Part shown: positions 43,839 through 53,124 of the stretch, in pieces
How the letters are laid out: each line of letters begins with the position of its first letter
Numbering within the stretch: the first letter of the stretch is position 1
Source of the DNA: Lachnospiraceae bacterium
GTDB lineage: Bacteria; Bacillota; Clostridia; Lachnospirales; Lachnospiraceae
Assembly: GCA_014804755.1 (NCBI GenBank)
Contig: JAAUZE010000012.1
Coordinates: forward strand, 1-64,000
Length of the DNA stretch: 64,000 nucleotides
Reading direction: 5' to 3'
Made by a program: the position numbers and the translations under genes
The notes under the pieces: generated by a model
Told to the model about the DNA's origin: nothing
Databases searched by the model: none
Seen by the model: only the letters and a program-made list of their open reading frames with translations

Positions 43839-44005
43839 ACATGAGCAGAAAGCATAAAGAAGGGGAGATCACCTGTCCGATCTACGGAAAGGTGATCGAG
43901 GAACGCTATTGCATGGAGGAATGCCTGCTAAACGACTGCGGCATGCTGATGCGGAATCATGCCGCGGAGGAACGTGGGGAGCATGCGCCGGATAAGAGGG
44001 GCTAG
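43835..44005 (+). CDS. Small Cys-containing protein, 56 residues
   Basis: Starts MNMSRKHKEGEITCPIYG and contains ERYCMEECLLNDCG, i.e. four Cys residues in a CPIYG...C-x3-C-x5-C layout that could bind metal. The ATG overlaps the glycosyltransferase stop (ATGA), with GGAAAGGG upstream, so it is probably translated. Not recognised; convergent with the next glycosyltransferase gene. Confidence 0.6.
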   Translation: MNMSRKHKEGEITCPIYGKVIEERYCMEECLLNDCGMLMRNHAAEERGEHAPDKRG

Positions 44006-44047
44006 CGGGCGGGTATATCATTTGGTGTCCGTGTGTTGCCGGTTCGG

Positions 44048-45067
44048 TCAGACATGCCACTCCGCAGCCTGTCTGCGGTAGTCTGCAGCCGGTTCGGAAA
44101 GTCCGACGGCTTCAAATACGCGGGCGAGCGCCAAAAGCGCCTCGTCACCGCCTAAATGGATATTACAGATCGGCGTTGTCTCAAAGGCGGCATTATAATA
44201 CCAGATATGCGCTTCATTGAAGTCACTGCATGCTTCATAATGAGCGCCGAGCTCCATGCAGATCTCACTACAGCTTCCGGAGACAACGGCCTTCATTGCA
44301 TACTTAAAAAAGGATGCGACGTCATTTTTGACGCGGTAGGCGTGCGCGAGCACACAGCTGATCGTCAGAAGCTCCTCCGCGGAACGGTTATCCTCTGACA
44401 GAAGGCGCGTCATAATGGGAATGGCGTCGATAAAATGAGCGTCCGTCCCGGAGATGAACAGCTCCTTTGCATACATGGAGAGTAGACGTTTCGGCATAGA
44501 GGGAGCGTCCGGCGTATCGTAGGTTTTCCGAAAAATTTGCAGATCACGGTCGGTATGACTGTCATGCGGCTTGTGCAGGATGCGGATGTCGCTGTCAAAT
44601 ACGACCGGTTCCGTCACGACCGTCTCATGGATCGGACCGTCAAAATAGAAGCCGCGCAGGCGTTTATATAGCTTGGGACGGTATTCCTCATCATAATTGT
44701 ACGCGGTATTGTAATTGAGCTGTCCCGCGTATTTCATCTGTACGATGTCGATCTCAGGGAGCATCGCCTGCTTTAAGTCGCGGAAACGGGCGCGGTTTTC
44801 CTCATCGAGCACCTCGTCCGCATCGGCGCAGTAAATATAGTCCATACCGGCCTTGGAAAAAGAAAAATTACGCGCCGCCGCAAAATCATCGTTCCACACA
44901 TAATCATAAATCTTGTCCGTGTAAGCCGCGGCAATTTCTTTTGTCCGGTCGTCAGAGCCGGTGTCCACAATGATGATCTCGTCCATCAAATCCTTCAGAC
45001 TGTCCAGACAGCGCGCAAGGAGCGCTTCTTCATTTTTTACTATCATACATAAACTGATCGTGATCAT
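44048..45067 (-). CDS. Family 2 glycosyltransferase with C-terminal helical repeats
   Basis: A 339-residue minus-strand GT2 enzyme of the SunS/TPR-glycosyltransferase type: ISLCMIVKNEEALLARCLDSL, IIIVDTGSDDRT, WNDDFAAARNFSF and YIYCADADEVL (DxD). Residues 190-339 form TPR-like helices (ELGAHYEACSDFNEAHIWYY). It may add sugars to proteins or peptides. GGGAGG lies before the start on the minus strand. It is divergent from glucokinase. Confidence 0.88.
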   Translation of the reverse strand: MITISLCMIVKNEEALLARCLDSLKDLMDEIIIVDTGSDDRTKEIAAAYTDKIYDYVWNDDFAAARNFSFSKAGMDYIYCADADEVLDEENRARFRDLKQAMLPEIDIVQMKYAGQLNYNTAYNYDEEYRPKLYKRLRGFYFDGPIHETVVTEPVVFDSDIRILHKPHDSHTDRDLQIFRKTYDTPDAPSMPKRLLSMYAKELFISGTDAHFIDAIPIMTRLLSEDNRSAEELLTISCVLAHAYRVKNDVASFFKYAMKAVVSGSCSEICMELGAHYEACSDFNEAHIWYYNAAFETTPICNIHLGGDEALLALARVFEAVGLSEPAADYRRQAAEWHV

Positions 45068-45166
45068 AAAAAACCTCCCTGATATAACTCCAGTTTACAC
45101 CCAAGCGGGTGGAATGGCTACCCTTTTTTGAATGATAGGAAAATTCGGACACGGGATTGGCGCGTG

Positions 45167-45195
45167 TTGAAAAATAACAGCAATGGGACTATAAT
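45167..45195 (+). promoter_or_regulatory. Promoter of glucokinase gene
   Basis: TTGAAA (45167-45172) and TATAAT (45190-45195) with a 17-base spacer, 50 bases upstream of the ATG, in the divergent region. Confidence 0.65.
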
Positions 45196-45245
45196 TACGA
45201 TAGGATGCAGAACAGAGAAAACGGTTTGAAACGGAGGAGATGGAT

Positions 45246-46199
45246 ATGCGATATCGGATCGGCATTGACTTAGGCGGAACGAACATCAAGGCGGGAATCG
45301 TCAATGATGAAAATGAAATTCGTTGGGAGAAGCAGATACCGACCCATGCCGAACGTCCGGCACAGGAAGTCATCCGTGATATGGCGGAGCTTGTGAACAG
45401 GCTGCTGTGGGAGTATGAAATGGAGAAGTCGCAGATCGCGGGCGTCGGCATCGGTTCGCCGGGAACCGTTGACGCAAAGACAGGCGTTGTGGTCTATTCC
45501 AATAATTTTGGGTGGGAAAACGTCCCGCTCGGCGAAAGCTTGAAGAAGGAGCTGAAGCTGCCCGTGCGTATTTCCAATGATGCGAACTGTGCGGCGCTCG
45601 GAGAGGTAAAGGCGGGTGCGGCGCGCACGTATGCAAACTGTGTGCTGATCACGCTCGGTACGGGCGTCGGAAGCGGCATTGTGATAGACGGACGTATTTT
45701 TGAAGGCGCGCATGCGGGCGGCGCGGAATTAGGACATACCATGCTTGTGCAGGACGGAGAAGCGTGTACCTGCGGAAGGCGGGGGTGTCTGGAGGCCTAT
45801 GCCTCGGCGACAGCGTTAATACGCGATACCCGCCGCGCAGCAGAGGAGCATCCCGATTCCCTGTTATGGAGCAGGTGCGGGGGAGACCTGAAAAATGTGG
45901 ACGGCAGGACGGTGTTTGATGCGGCGAAGGAAGGGGATGCCTGTGCGCAGGCGGTTGTGGAGCGTTACATCCGCTGTCTTGGAGACGGGATCGTGAATGC
46001 AGTCAACCTGTTTCGACCGGACATTGTACTGCTCGGCGGCGGAATCTGTAAGCAGGGAGAAGTTCTGACAAAGCCGCTTTCCGAGCATGTCAGACAGCAC
46101 TGCTTCGGAGGAGAAAAAAGCTTTATCCCGAAGATCGGAATCGCGCAATTGGAAAATTCTGCGGGCATTTTGGGCGCGGCGGCATTGATCGAAGCGTAA
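45246..46199 (+). CDS. glcK: ROK-family glucokinase
   Basis: A 317-residue ROK kinase phosphorylating glucose at C6. IGIDLGGTNIKAGIV is the ATP phosphate-binding motif, ISNDANCAALGEVKAG and GTGVGSGIVIDG follow, and the zinc motif CTCGRRGCLEAYAS identifies the ROK family. ATG 45246 is chosen since ATG 45240 abuts the GGAGGAG site. Confidence 0.92.
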   Translation: MRYRIGIDLGGTNIKAGIVNDENEIRWEKQIPTHAERPAQEVIRDMAELVNRLLWEYEMEKSQIAGVGIGSPGTVDAKTGVVVYSNNFGWENVPLGESLKKELKLPVRISNDANCAALGEVKAGAARTYANCVLITLGTGVGSGIVIDGRIFEGAHAGGAELGHTMLVQDGEACTCGRRGCLEAYASATALIRDTRRAAEEHPDSLLWSRCGGDLKNVDGRTVFDAAKEGDACAQAVVERYIRCLGDGIVNAVNLFRPDIVLLGGGICKQGEVLTKPLSEHVRQHCFGGEKSFIPKIGIAQLENSAGILGAAALIEA

Positions 46200-46278
46200 A
46201 AAATCCCGTATATTTAGTGAAAAAAAGAAAAAAATAATGATTTAAAACGGTTTGGGGACAGTTTCCAACAATAGTGAC

Positions 46279-46307
46279 TGGACAAATACGATGATTTATG
46301 ATATTAT
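46279..46307 (+). promoter_or_regulatory. Promoter of tRNA-Arg
   Basis: TGGACA (46279-46284) and TATTAT (46302-46307), 17-base spacer, about 50 bases before the tRNA. Confidence 0.6.
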
Positions 46308-46355
46308 GTTTGCGTTGTAATAAAATTGTAACAATTGTTACAGGAAATTACACAC

Positions 46356-46427
46356 GCACCCGTAGTCTAATGGATAGAACGAAGGCCTCCGACGCCTTTA
46401 ATGCAGGTTCGATTCCTGTCGGGTGCA
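46356..46427 (+). tRNA. tRNA-Arg (anticodon CCG)
   Basis: A 72-base cloverleaf: acceptor GCACCCG/CGGGTGC, a D arm with AGTCTAATGGATAGA, anticodon stem AAGGC/GCCTT with loop CTCCGAC (CCG anticodon) and the T arm GGTTCGATTCC. CCA is not encoded. It reads CGG codons. Confidence 0.95.
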
Positions 46428-46486
46428 TTTTACTTTTACAGGGTTATATGTGGCTGAGAAGGCAGTTACGGTAAGGAGTAAAGGGA

Positions 46487-48340
46487 ATGGAAGAAAATAC
46501 CATGAACAAGAACGGCGCGGAAGAAAGTCAATCCGTGCCGGACAGACAAGGGGGAGAACCGGTTTCCGAGGGTGGAAAGGAATCAACAGATCGGGAACAG
46601 ACGGTTTCAGCAGCGGAAGAACAACGCGCCAGGTCCCGCAGCACAAGTCAGCCGGAATCAGAGCAGAGAACAGGAAGACGCCGCGTCAGTCAGACAGGAG
46701 ACAGCCAGAGAGCGACAGGCGCAAGAGCGGCGCGATCCCGGACAAGTCAGTCTGACAGCGGGAAGAGAGCGGAAGGCCGCAGAGCCGACCGGACAGGCGG
46801 AGCGGGAAGCCGCAGAGCCAGCGGGACAACGGGAGGCGGACGGACGGAGGTCCGCAGAGTCGGTCGAAGCGCCGCAGAGGAAAGAACGGAAAGTCGCAAA
46901 GCCGTCCGGAAGACGGAGGGCGGACAGATGGAGGTTCGTAAAGTCAGTCGGACGGCCGAAGAGGAAAGCCGCAGGGTGAGTCAGGCGGACGGGCAGGATG
47001 TGGCAAGGCAGGCAAGACCGGTTCGTGCTGCTTCTTTGGAGAGAGAGGAGCGCAGGGAAAGAGCGCGCGAAGCACAGGCGGGGAAATTCGGACTCGGGCA
47101 CAAAAAAACAAGACGTTCGGCAATTGTATACTTGTTTGAAGATATTGCGGAAGGATTTGTACGTGCAAAGAATTGGTGCGTCAAAAATTACAGGACGTCC
47201 ATTCCTGCCGCGATCTGTCTGGTGCTGGTCATTGTCGTGGCCTGCATTTTGGTACGCAATTTCAGAACGCAGCCGACGCCGGTTTCCGGAAATACGGAAG
47301 ATATGGTACCGGAGTATCCGTTAGAGCAGGATGCACATGAAGAAGTAAACAGCTTCTTTCAGAGATACTATGAAGCAATCGGATACGGCGACGTGGAAAC
47401 GTATGCGTCCATGAGAAGCTACACGGACGACGAAGAACGCGTCAGAATCCAGAAAAAAGCGAATTATATCGACTATTATCAGAACTTAAGCTGTTATACA
47501 AAACCGGGTCCCGTGGATAATTCCTATCTTGTCTATGTCTATTATGAGGTGAAGTTTAGTGGAATCCATACGCCGGCTCCGGGACTTAACACATTTTTCC
47601 TGTGTACCAACGATGCGGGAGAACTGTATGTCTTTTCAGATAAACTGGATCGGAATGTAAAAGATTACATGCGCAGGATCACCACGCAGCAGGATGTGAA
47701 AGATTTATTTAACCGAGTAAAGGTGACCTATGACGATACGGTAGCCTCAGATAAAGAGCTGGAGGAGTTTCTTTCTACGCTTGCGCAGAACCTGAAAGAT
47801 GAAGTAACATTAGCGTTGAGTGAACTGGAAGCGGAAAACCAGATCGAAGAAAACGGGGATGGAAATGACGGAGAGGGAGAGGCAGAGCCGACCCCGACAC
47901 CGGAGGAGCCGGAACCGACTCCGGAAGTGGAACCGGAGCCTCAGACCGATATGGTTATGACAACGAACAGAGTCAATGTGCGAAGCTCCGCAAGCCCGGA
48001 AGCAACAAAGCTCGGAACGGTAAATGCGGGAACGCGGTTTACCAGATATGAGAGCTTGGAAAACGGCTGGAGCCGGATTGATTATGAGGGCAGTGAGGCG
48101 TATATCAAGACGGAATTTTTGCAGGTGATCGAGGAGACGATCGGTAAGGTGAAAGCCCTTAACAGTGTGAATATCCGCGCGTCTGCCAGTGAGGATGCGA
48201 CAAAGCTCGGAACAGTGGGAGCAGGAACAATGCTGGATCTGATCGAGAATCAAGAGAACGGCTGGAGCCGGATTCTGTTTAATGGTTCGACGGCTTATGT
48301 GAAGACGGAATTTTTGGATATAGAGAATATGACGGAATAA
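46487..48340 (+). CDS. Membrane-anchored protein with two SH3b domains
   Basis: A 617-residue protein. Residues 1-210 are very rich in Arg, Ser, Glu and Gly and probably disordered in the cytoplasm. A single membrane helix lies at 238-256 (AAICLVLVIVVACILV). The outside part has an NTF2-like segment (about 280-400), a Pro/Glu linker (EPTPTPEEPEPTPEVEPEP) and two bacterial SH3 domains (about 490-550 and 556-613), each with NxVNxRxSAS, TKLGTV and NGWSRI. SH3b domains usually bind cell wall peptides. A cell-envelope role is likely; the details are unknown. AAGGAGTAAAGGGA precedes the ATG. Confidence 0.8.
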   Translation: MEENTMNKNGAEESQSVPDRQGGEPVSEGGKESTDREQTVSAAEEQRARSRSTSQPESEQRTGRRRVSQTGDSQRATGARAARSRTSQSDSGKRAEGRRADRTGGAGSRRASGTTGGGRTEVRRVGRSAAEERTESRKAVRKTEGGQMEVRKVSRTAEEESRRVSQADGQDVARQARPVRAASLEREERRERAREAQAGKFGLGHKKTRRSAIVYLFEDIAEGFVRAKNWCVKNYRTSIPAAICLVLVIVVACILVRNFRTQPTPVSGNTEDMVPEYPLEQDAHEEVNSFFQRYYEAIGYGDVETYASMRSYTDDEERVRIQKKANYIDYYQNLSCYTKPGPVDNSYLVYVYYEVKFSGIHTPAPGLNTFFLCTNDAGELYVFSDKLDRNVKDYMRRITTQQDVKDLFNRVKVTYDDTVASDKELEEFLSTLAQNLKDEVTLALSELEAENQIEENGDGNDGEGEAEPTPTPEEPEPTPEVEPEPQTDMVMTTNRVNVRSSASPEATKLGTVNAGTRFTRYESLENGWSRIDYEGSEAYIKTEFLQVIEETIGKVKALNSVNIRASASEDATKLGTVGAGTMLDLIENQENGWSRILFNGSTAYVKTEFLDIENMTE

Positions 48341-48356
48341 CTGTGTGTTTCTCGAG

Positions 48357-49364
48357 ATGTCGGAAGAAAAGGTGCAGAGTGTGAAACAGTGGAAAATGGC
48401 GATTCTCGGTGCGGGAAATATCGCACGGACAATGGCGCGTACGATGGCGGCAATGCCGAATGTGGAATGCTACGCGGTGGCGTCAAGAGAGTTAAAAAAA
48501 GCACAGGAATTTGCGGGACAATTCGGGTTTGAGAAGGCATATGGCTCCTATGAGGAGCTTGTCAATGATGCGGCGGTGGAATTGATTTATATTGCAACGC
48601 CGCATTCTCACCATTATGCTTGTGCGAAATTGTGCCTGCTGAATGATAAGCCGATTCTGTGCGAAAAAGCATTTATGGTCAATGCGGCGCAGGCAAGAGA
48701 AATTTTGCAGATATCCAAGGAACGGAACGTGCTTACAGCGGAGGCAATCTGGACGCGGTATATGCCGATGGTGGAGACAATCCGTGGGATTCTTGCGGAT
48801 GGCATGATCGGGAAGCCGTCGGTCTTAACCGGTAATCTTGGTTATCAGATTGCAGATAAAGAGCGTTTGGTGAATCCGGCACTGGCGGGCGGTGCACTGT
48901 TGGACGTCGGGGTATATGCGCTTAATTTTGCTTCCATGTTTTTTGGGGATGAGATTGAAAATATCGTATCATCCTGCACGCGTACCGATACAGGAGTAGA
49001 TGCATCCAACGAGGTCACCCTGCGTTACAGGGATGGGCGTATGGCAGTATTGACCAGTACGATGTGCGGGATCAGTGATAGGAAGGGAATCATATATGGT
49101 TCCAAAGGGTTTTTGATCATAGAAAACATCAATAACTTCGAATCTGTATCCGTTTATGACGCAGATCGGAACAGAATTTTAATAAAAGAATGTCCGGAGC
49201 AGATCACGGGATTTGAATATGAAGTGCAGGCATGTATTTCGGCATTGGAAAAGGGATCGATTCAGGTGGATGACATGCAGCACGATGAGATCATACGGAT
49301 GATGGAGTGGATGGATGAATGCCGCAGACAGTGGGACATCCGTTATCCGTGCGAGGGCGTATAG
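48357..49364 (+). CDS. Gfo/Idh/MocA-family oxidoreductase
   Basis: About 335 residues. The Rossmann N-terminus MAILGAGNIARTMARTM and the conserved CEKAFMVNAAQA (Glu-Lys-Pro-type motif) identify the family; GGALLDVGVYALNF is in the C-terminal substrate domain. It would act on a sugar or dihydrodiol with NAD(P). No clear ribosome binding site; GTG 48345 and ATG 48357 are both possible. Confidence 0.9.
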   Translation: MSEEKVQSVKQWKMAILGAGNIARTMARTMAAMPNVECYAVASRELKKAQEFAGQFGFEKAYGSYEELVNDAAVELIYIATPHSHHYACAKLCLLNDKPILCEKAFMVNAAQAREILQISKERNVLTAEAIWTRYMPMVETIRGILADGMIGKPSVLTGNLGYQIADKERLVNPALAGGALLDVGVYALNFASMFFGDEIENIVSSCTRTDTGVDASNEVTLRYRDGRMAVLTSTMCGISDRKGIIYGSKGFLIIENINNFESVSVYDADRNRILIKECPEQITGFEYEVQACISALEKGSIQVDDMQHDEIIRMMEWMDECRRQWDIRYPCEGV

Positions 49365-49385
49365 TTTTTGAAAATGAGGTAAAGA

Positions 49386-49418
49386 TAAGAGCAGGGTCAG
49401 GACGACGCTGCTCTTTTT
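49386..49418 (+). terminator. Terminator after the oxidoreductase gene
   Basis: AAGAGCAG pairs with CTGCTCTT, followed by a T-run (TTTTT). Confidence 0.75.
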
Positions 49419-49445
49419 GCGCGATAAGCAGAGAAGAAAAGTATT

Positions 49446-49566
49446 TCGTAGGTGCCTGCCGTGCTTGCACGAGCAGGCGCATATGAAAAGCTTTGCGGCG
49501 AGCAACGCGAGCGCGAAATGCTTCGCATTTCGCGTCTGCTGTTTAAGGGTAAGCAGACGCGAATAC
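49446..49566. repeat. Array of three palindromes
   Basis: Three consecutive dyads: GCCTGCCGTGC/GCACGAGCAGGC, CGCGAAATGC/GCATTTCGCG and GCGTCTGCT/AAGCAGACGC. The first shares the GCAGGC core with the MITE-like element at 32729-32988. It reads like a palindromic intergenic repeat; it is upstream of the next start codon and not coding. Confidence 0.5.
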
Positions 49567-49596
49567 ATTTTCAGATCAGGAAAGGAATCGCAATGC

Positions 49597-50028
49597 ATGA
49601 AAAGTGATGATGCGGCAATGCTGCGTGAGGTTCAGAAAAAAAGCAGTACGGCCTTAAAAGCAATTCAGGCCATTTCGGAATATGTTGACAATGCGGATTT
49701 GTCAAGAATGCTGTTCGGTCAAAGTAAGATTATTGAGAATATCAGAAACAGAGCGGTGGAAAGTCTGATGGAGGGCGGCGAGCAGGTGCGCCAGGAATCG
49801 ATCGTCAGCCAGACGTTAGTATCCAGTTCCATTCATATGAATACGATGCTCAATACGAGCACGAGTCATATTGCAGAGCTGATGATCAAGAATCATCAGA
49901 AGGGCGTGACGGGAATGTGGCGCGCCATGAACCGATATGACACGGCGACGGACAGAAGCGTTGAGCTGGCGCAGGAATTGGCGGATTTTGAGGAGAGCTG
50001 TATAGAGAGGATGAGACCGTATTTGTAA
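49597..50028 (+). CDS. Hypothetical helical protein
   Basis: A 143-residue, probably all-helical, soluble protein starting MKSDDAAMLREVQKKSS; not recognised. No Cys clusters, membrane segments or obvious motifs except a Ser/Thr-rich stretch (LVSSSIHMNTMLNTSTSH). ATG 49597 follows AGGAAAGGAATCGC; the longer upstream frame crosses the palindrome array and is rejected. Confidence 0.65.
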   Translation: MKSDDAAMLREVQKKSSTALKAIQAISEYVDNADLSRMLFGQSKIIENIRNRAVESLMEGGEQVRQESIVSQTLVSSSIHMNTMLNTSTSHIAELMIKNHQKGVTGMWRAMNRYDTATDRSVELAQELADFEESCIERMRPYL

Positions 50029-50055
50029 AAAATATTGTATACATGTATAAAGTTC

Positions 50056-51520
<1,465 letters not shown>

Positions 51521-51591
51521 AAAAGAACGCTGCGGATTCTTCTGAGGTTGATCCCTCGGGAATTCTTTCAGATACCCAAGAAAATAACGAT

Positions 51592-51634
51592 AAAGAGAAG
51601 TCCTGTAGATCTTGTGTTTATGGGACTTTTCTTT
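51592..51634 (+). terminator. Terminator after gdhA
   Basis: AAAGAGAAGTCC pairs with GGGACTTTTCTTT around an 18-base loop. Confidence 0.6.
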
Positions 51635-51724
51635 ATGCCGCAAGAAACGTATGGAAAGATGATATAAAATCTGGTAGTTACCTTAACGAATGTCAGATTA
51701 AAAATAAAATATGCGGAGGACATT

Positions 51725-52537
51725 ATGCTGATAAAGGTCGGTAACTTTGATTGTACGGAAGTGTGGGACGGCGTTTTTTATAAAAAGCTTTCGAATTATC
51801 CACAGATAACTGATTGGGAAATACGGACGATCATCGAGTTTATAGAATATGAAAATCAATATGGCAGGGAATGCACAATCGAGTGTGAAGATCATGACCT
51901 GCTTGAACGGATTACCGAAAAAATAAAAGAAAAAGAAACCTATCGGAAGACACCGCGTCCCAAATTACTGACAGAATGTACGGCGTGCCCGTATCGGAAA
52001 GGGTGCGTCACGGAATATGTATGTCATACGACGTCCATGGATCATGCGATAAAGATATTCCAATGCGGAAAACTGTTGTCGGCATTAAATGCCCGAAACG
52101 TGCCTGCTGAACAATTGATGAGTGAAAAGAGGAATGCGGCAAATGATCCTGCTGATTATTTTGAATATATTATGTTTGCGTGGGGAAATTGTCAGGCGGG
52201 TGACAGGCTGGTCATGGAGCGGGCATTAGGGCGTTTTCCGGATGAAAAAGATTTAAGTGTGAATTTTGAGCCGGGCGTGAGATTTTACTTCAAATATGAG
52301 GAATTGATCAGACATCCGAATGCAACATTTGACGGTGTACTGCCTGTGAAGGTCAAGGATGAGGTGGTGCTGAATGATTGGGTACATCGAATCATTATTC
52401 CGATGAAGGTAAAAAGTCAGATTGAGGATCTGATTCCATCATCTTTGAGAGAAAGAGTGATATTTGTGGAAAATGATTGTAAGGATATTTGGGATTGGTC
52501 TGAAAAAGTTTATGGGATCATAGAAAGGGATCCATAA
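51725..52537 (+). CDS. Hypothetical protein, possible ADP-ribosyltransferase-like fold
   Basis: A 270-residue protein that I do not firmly recognise. Residues about 80-100 carry a Cys cluster (CTACPYRKGCVTEYVC). The following CHTTSMDHAIKIFQCGKLLS has the shape His-x-Thr...Ala-x2-Ile...Gly-x-Leu seen at the start of DarT- and related ADP-ribosyltransferase folds, where the His-Thr binds NAD. A catalytic Glu cannot be placed. The rest (WVHRIIIPMKVKSQIEDLI) resembles a beta-strand/helix end. Single gene with its own region, AT-richer than gdhA. Confidence 0.55.
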   Translation: MLIKVGNFDCTEVWDGVFYKKLSNYPQITDWEIRTIIEFIEYENQYGRECTIECEDHDLLERITEKIKEKETYRKTPRPKLLTECTACPYRKGCVTEYVCHTTSMDHAIKIFQCGKLLSALNARNVPAEQLMSEKRNAANDPADYFEYIMFAWGNCQAGDRLVMERALGRFPDEKDLSVNFEPGVRFYFKYEELIRHPNATFDGVLPVKVKDEVVLNDWVHRIIIPMKVKSQIEDLIPSSLRERVIFVENDCKDIWDWSEKVYGIIERDP

Positions 52538-52598
52538 ACAGGTATGGAAATGCGAACGCTTAGAAATTTTCAATTTTTTGGTAATAATTGAAAATAGT

Positions 52599-52627
52599 TT
52601 GCGACATCCTAATGAGTGTGCTATAAT
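52599..52627 (+). promoter_or_regulatory. Promoter of the T-box-metG unit
   Basis: TTGCGA (52599-52604) and TATAAT (52622-52627), 17-base spacer, just before the T-box leader. Confidence 0.75.
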
Positions 52628-52633
52628 GAAGTC

Positions 52634-52986
52634 CAATATTCGGCAGCTGCGCGTCTTTTTTCACTTCGCGCTGATTAGGCGCTGAATAGGATAAAACCAA
52701 AGGCTAAGAAGAGAAGAGTAGGCAGTTAGATACGTCACAGAGAGTCTGGGAAGGTGAGAACAGGCACGAAAGGAACTGCTGAAAATGGTCTCGGAGCCGC
52801 GTACCGAAGCAGTCATGCCAAGGCTACGACGGGTTCACCCGTTACAGTGATAGACTATCGATGAGTCATTTCTTGTCCGCAGTCGATAAGGCCGTTGCCG
52901 TGAGGTATCGGTGAATTTAGGGTGGTAACACGAAGCAGAAGCTCTCGTCCCTGAAAAAGCAATTTTTCAGAGAGGAGGGCTTTTTT
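52634..52986 (+). promoter_or_regulatory. T-box leader (Met specifier)
   Basis: The canonical T-box sequence AGGGTGGTAACACG is at 52919-52932. A terminator hairpin follows (TCCCTGAAAAA/TTTTTCAGAGAGGAGG region, 52941-52986, T-run). In the Stem I region the likely specifier ATG (52785-52787) follows CTGAAA, pairing with the CAU anticodon of tRNA-Met. Uncharged tRNA-Met would stabilise the antiterminator and allow metG expression. From 52987 to 53124 there is only a spacer with a GGAGG site. Confidence 0.88.
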
Positions 52987-53124
52987 GGTGATCATTTTCA
53001 TTAAGACGGTTTTGCGAAGCAAATCCTGCAAGGCAACAAAAGCGATGCAATGAAAGGAAAGTAATATAAAGAAAATATTGCAAGTAGTAAATGATGCAAA
53101 AACAGTAAAAAATGGAGGATTCTT

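Noticed and set aside
46423-46755. A 110-residue Arg/Gly-rich frame overlapping the SH3 protein gene
   Set aside because: It is the other-frame reading of the same repetitive DNA; the main frame has the proper ribosome binding site and domains.
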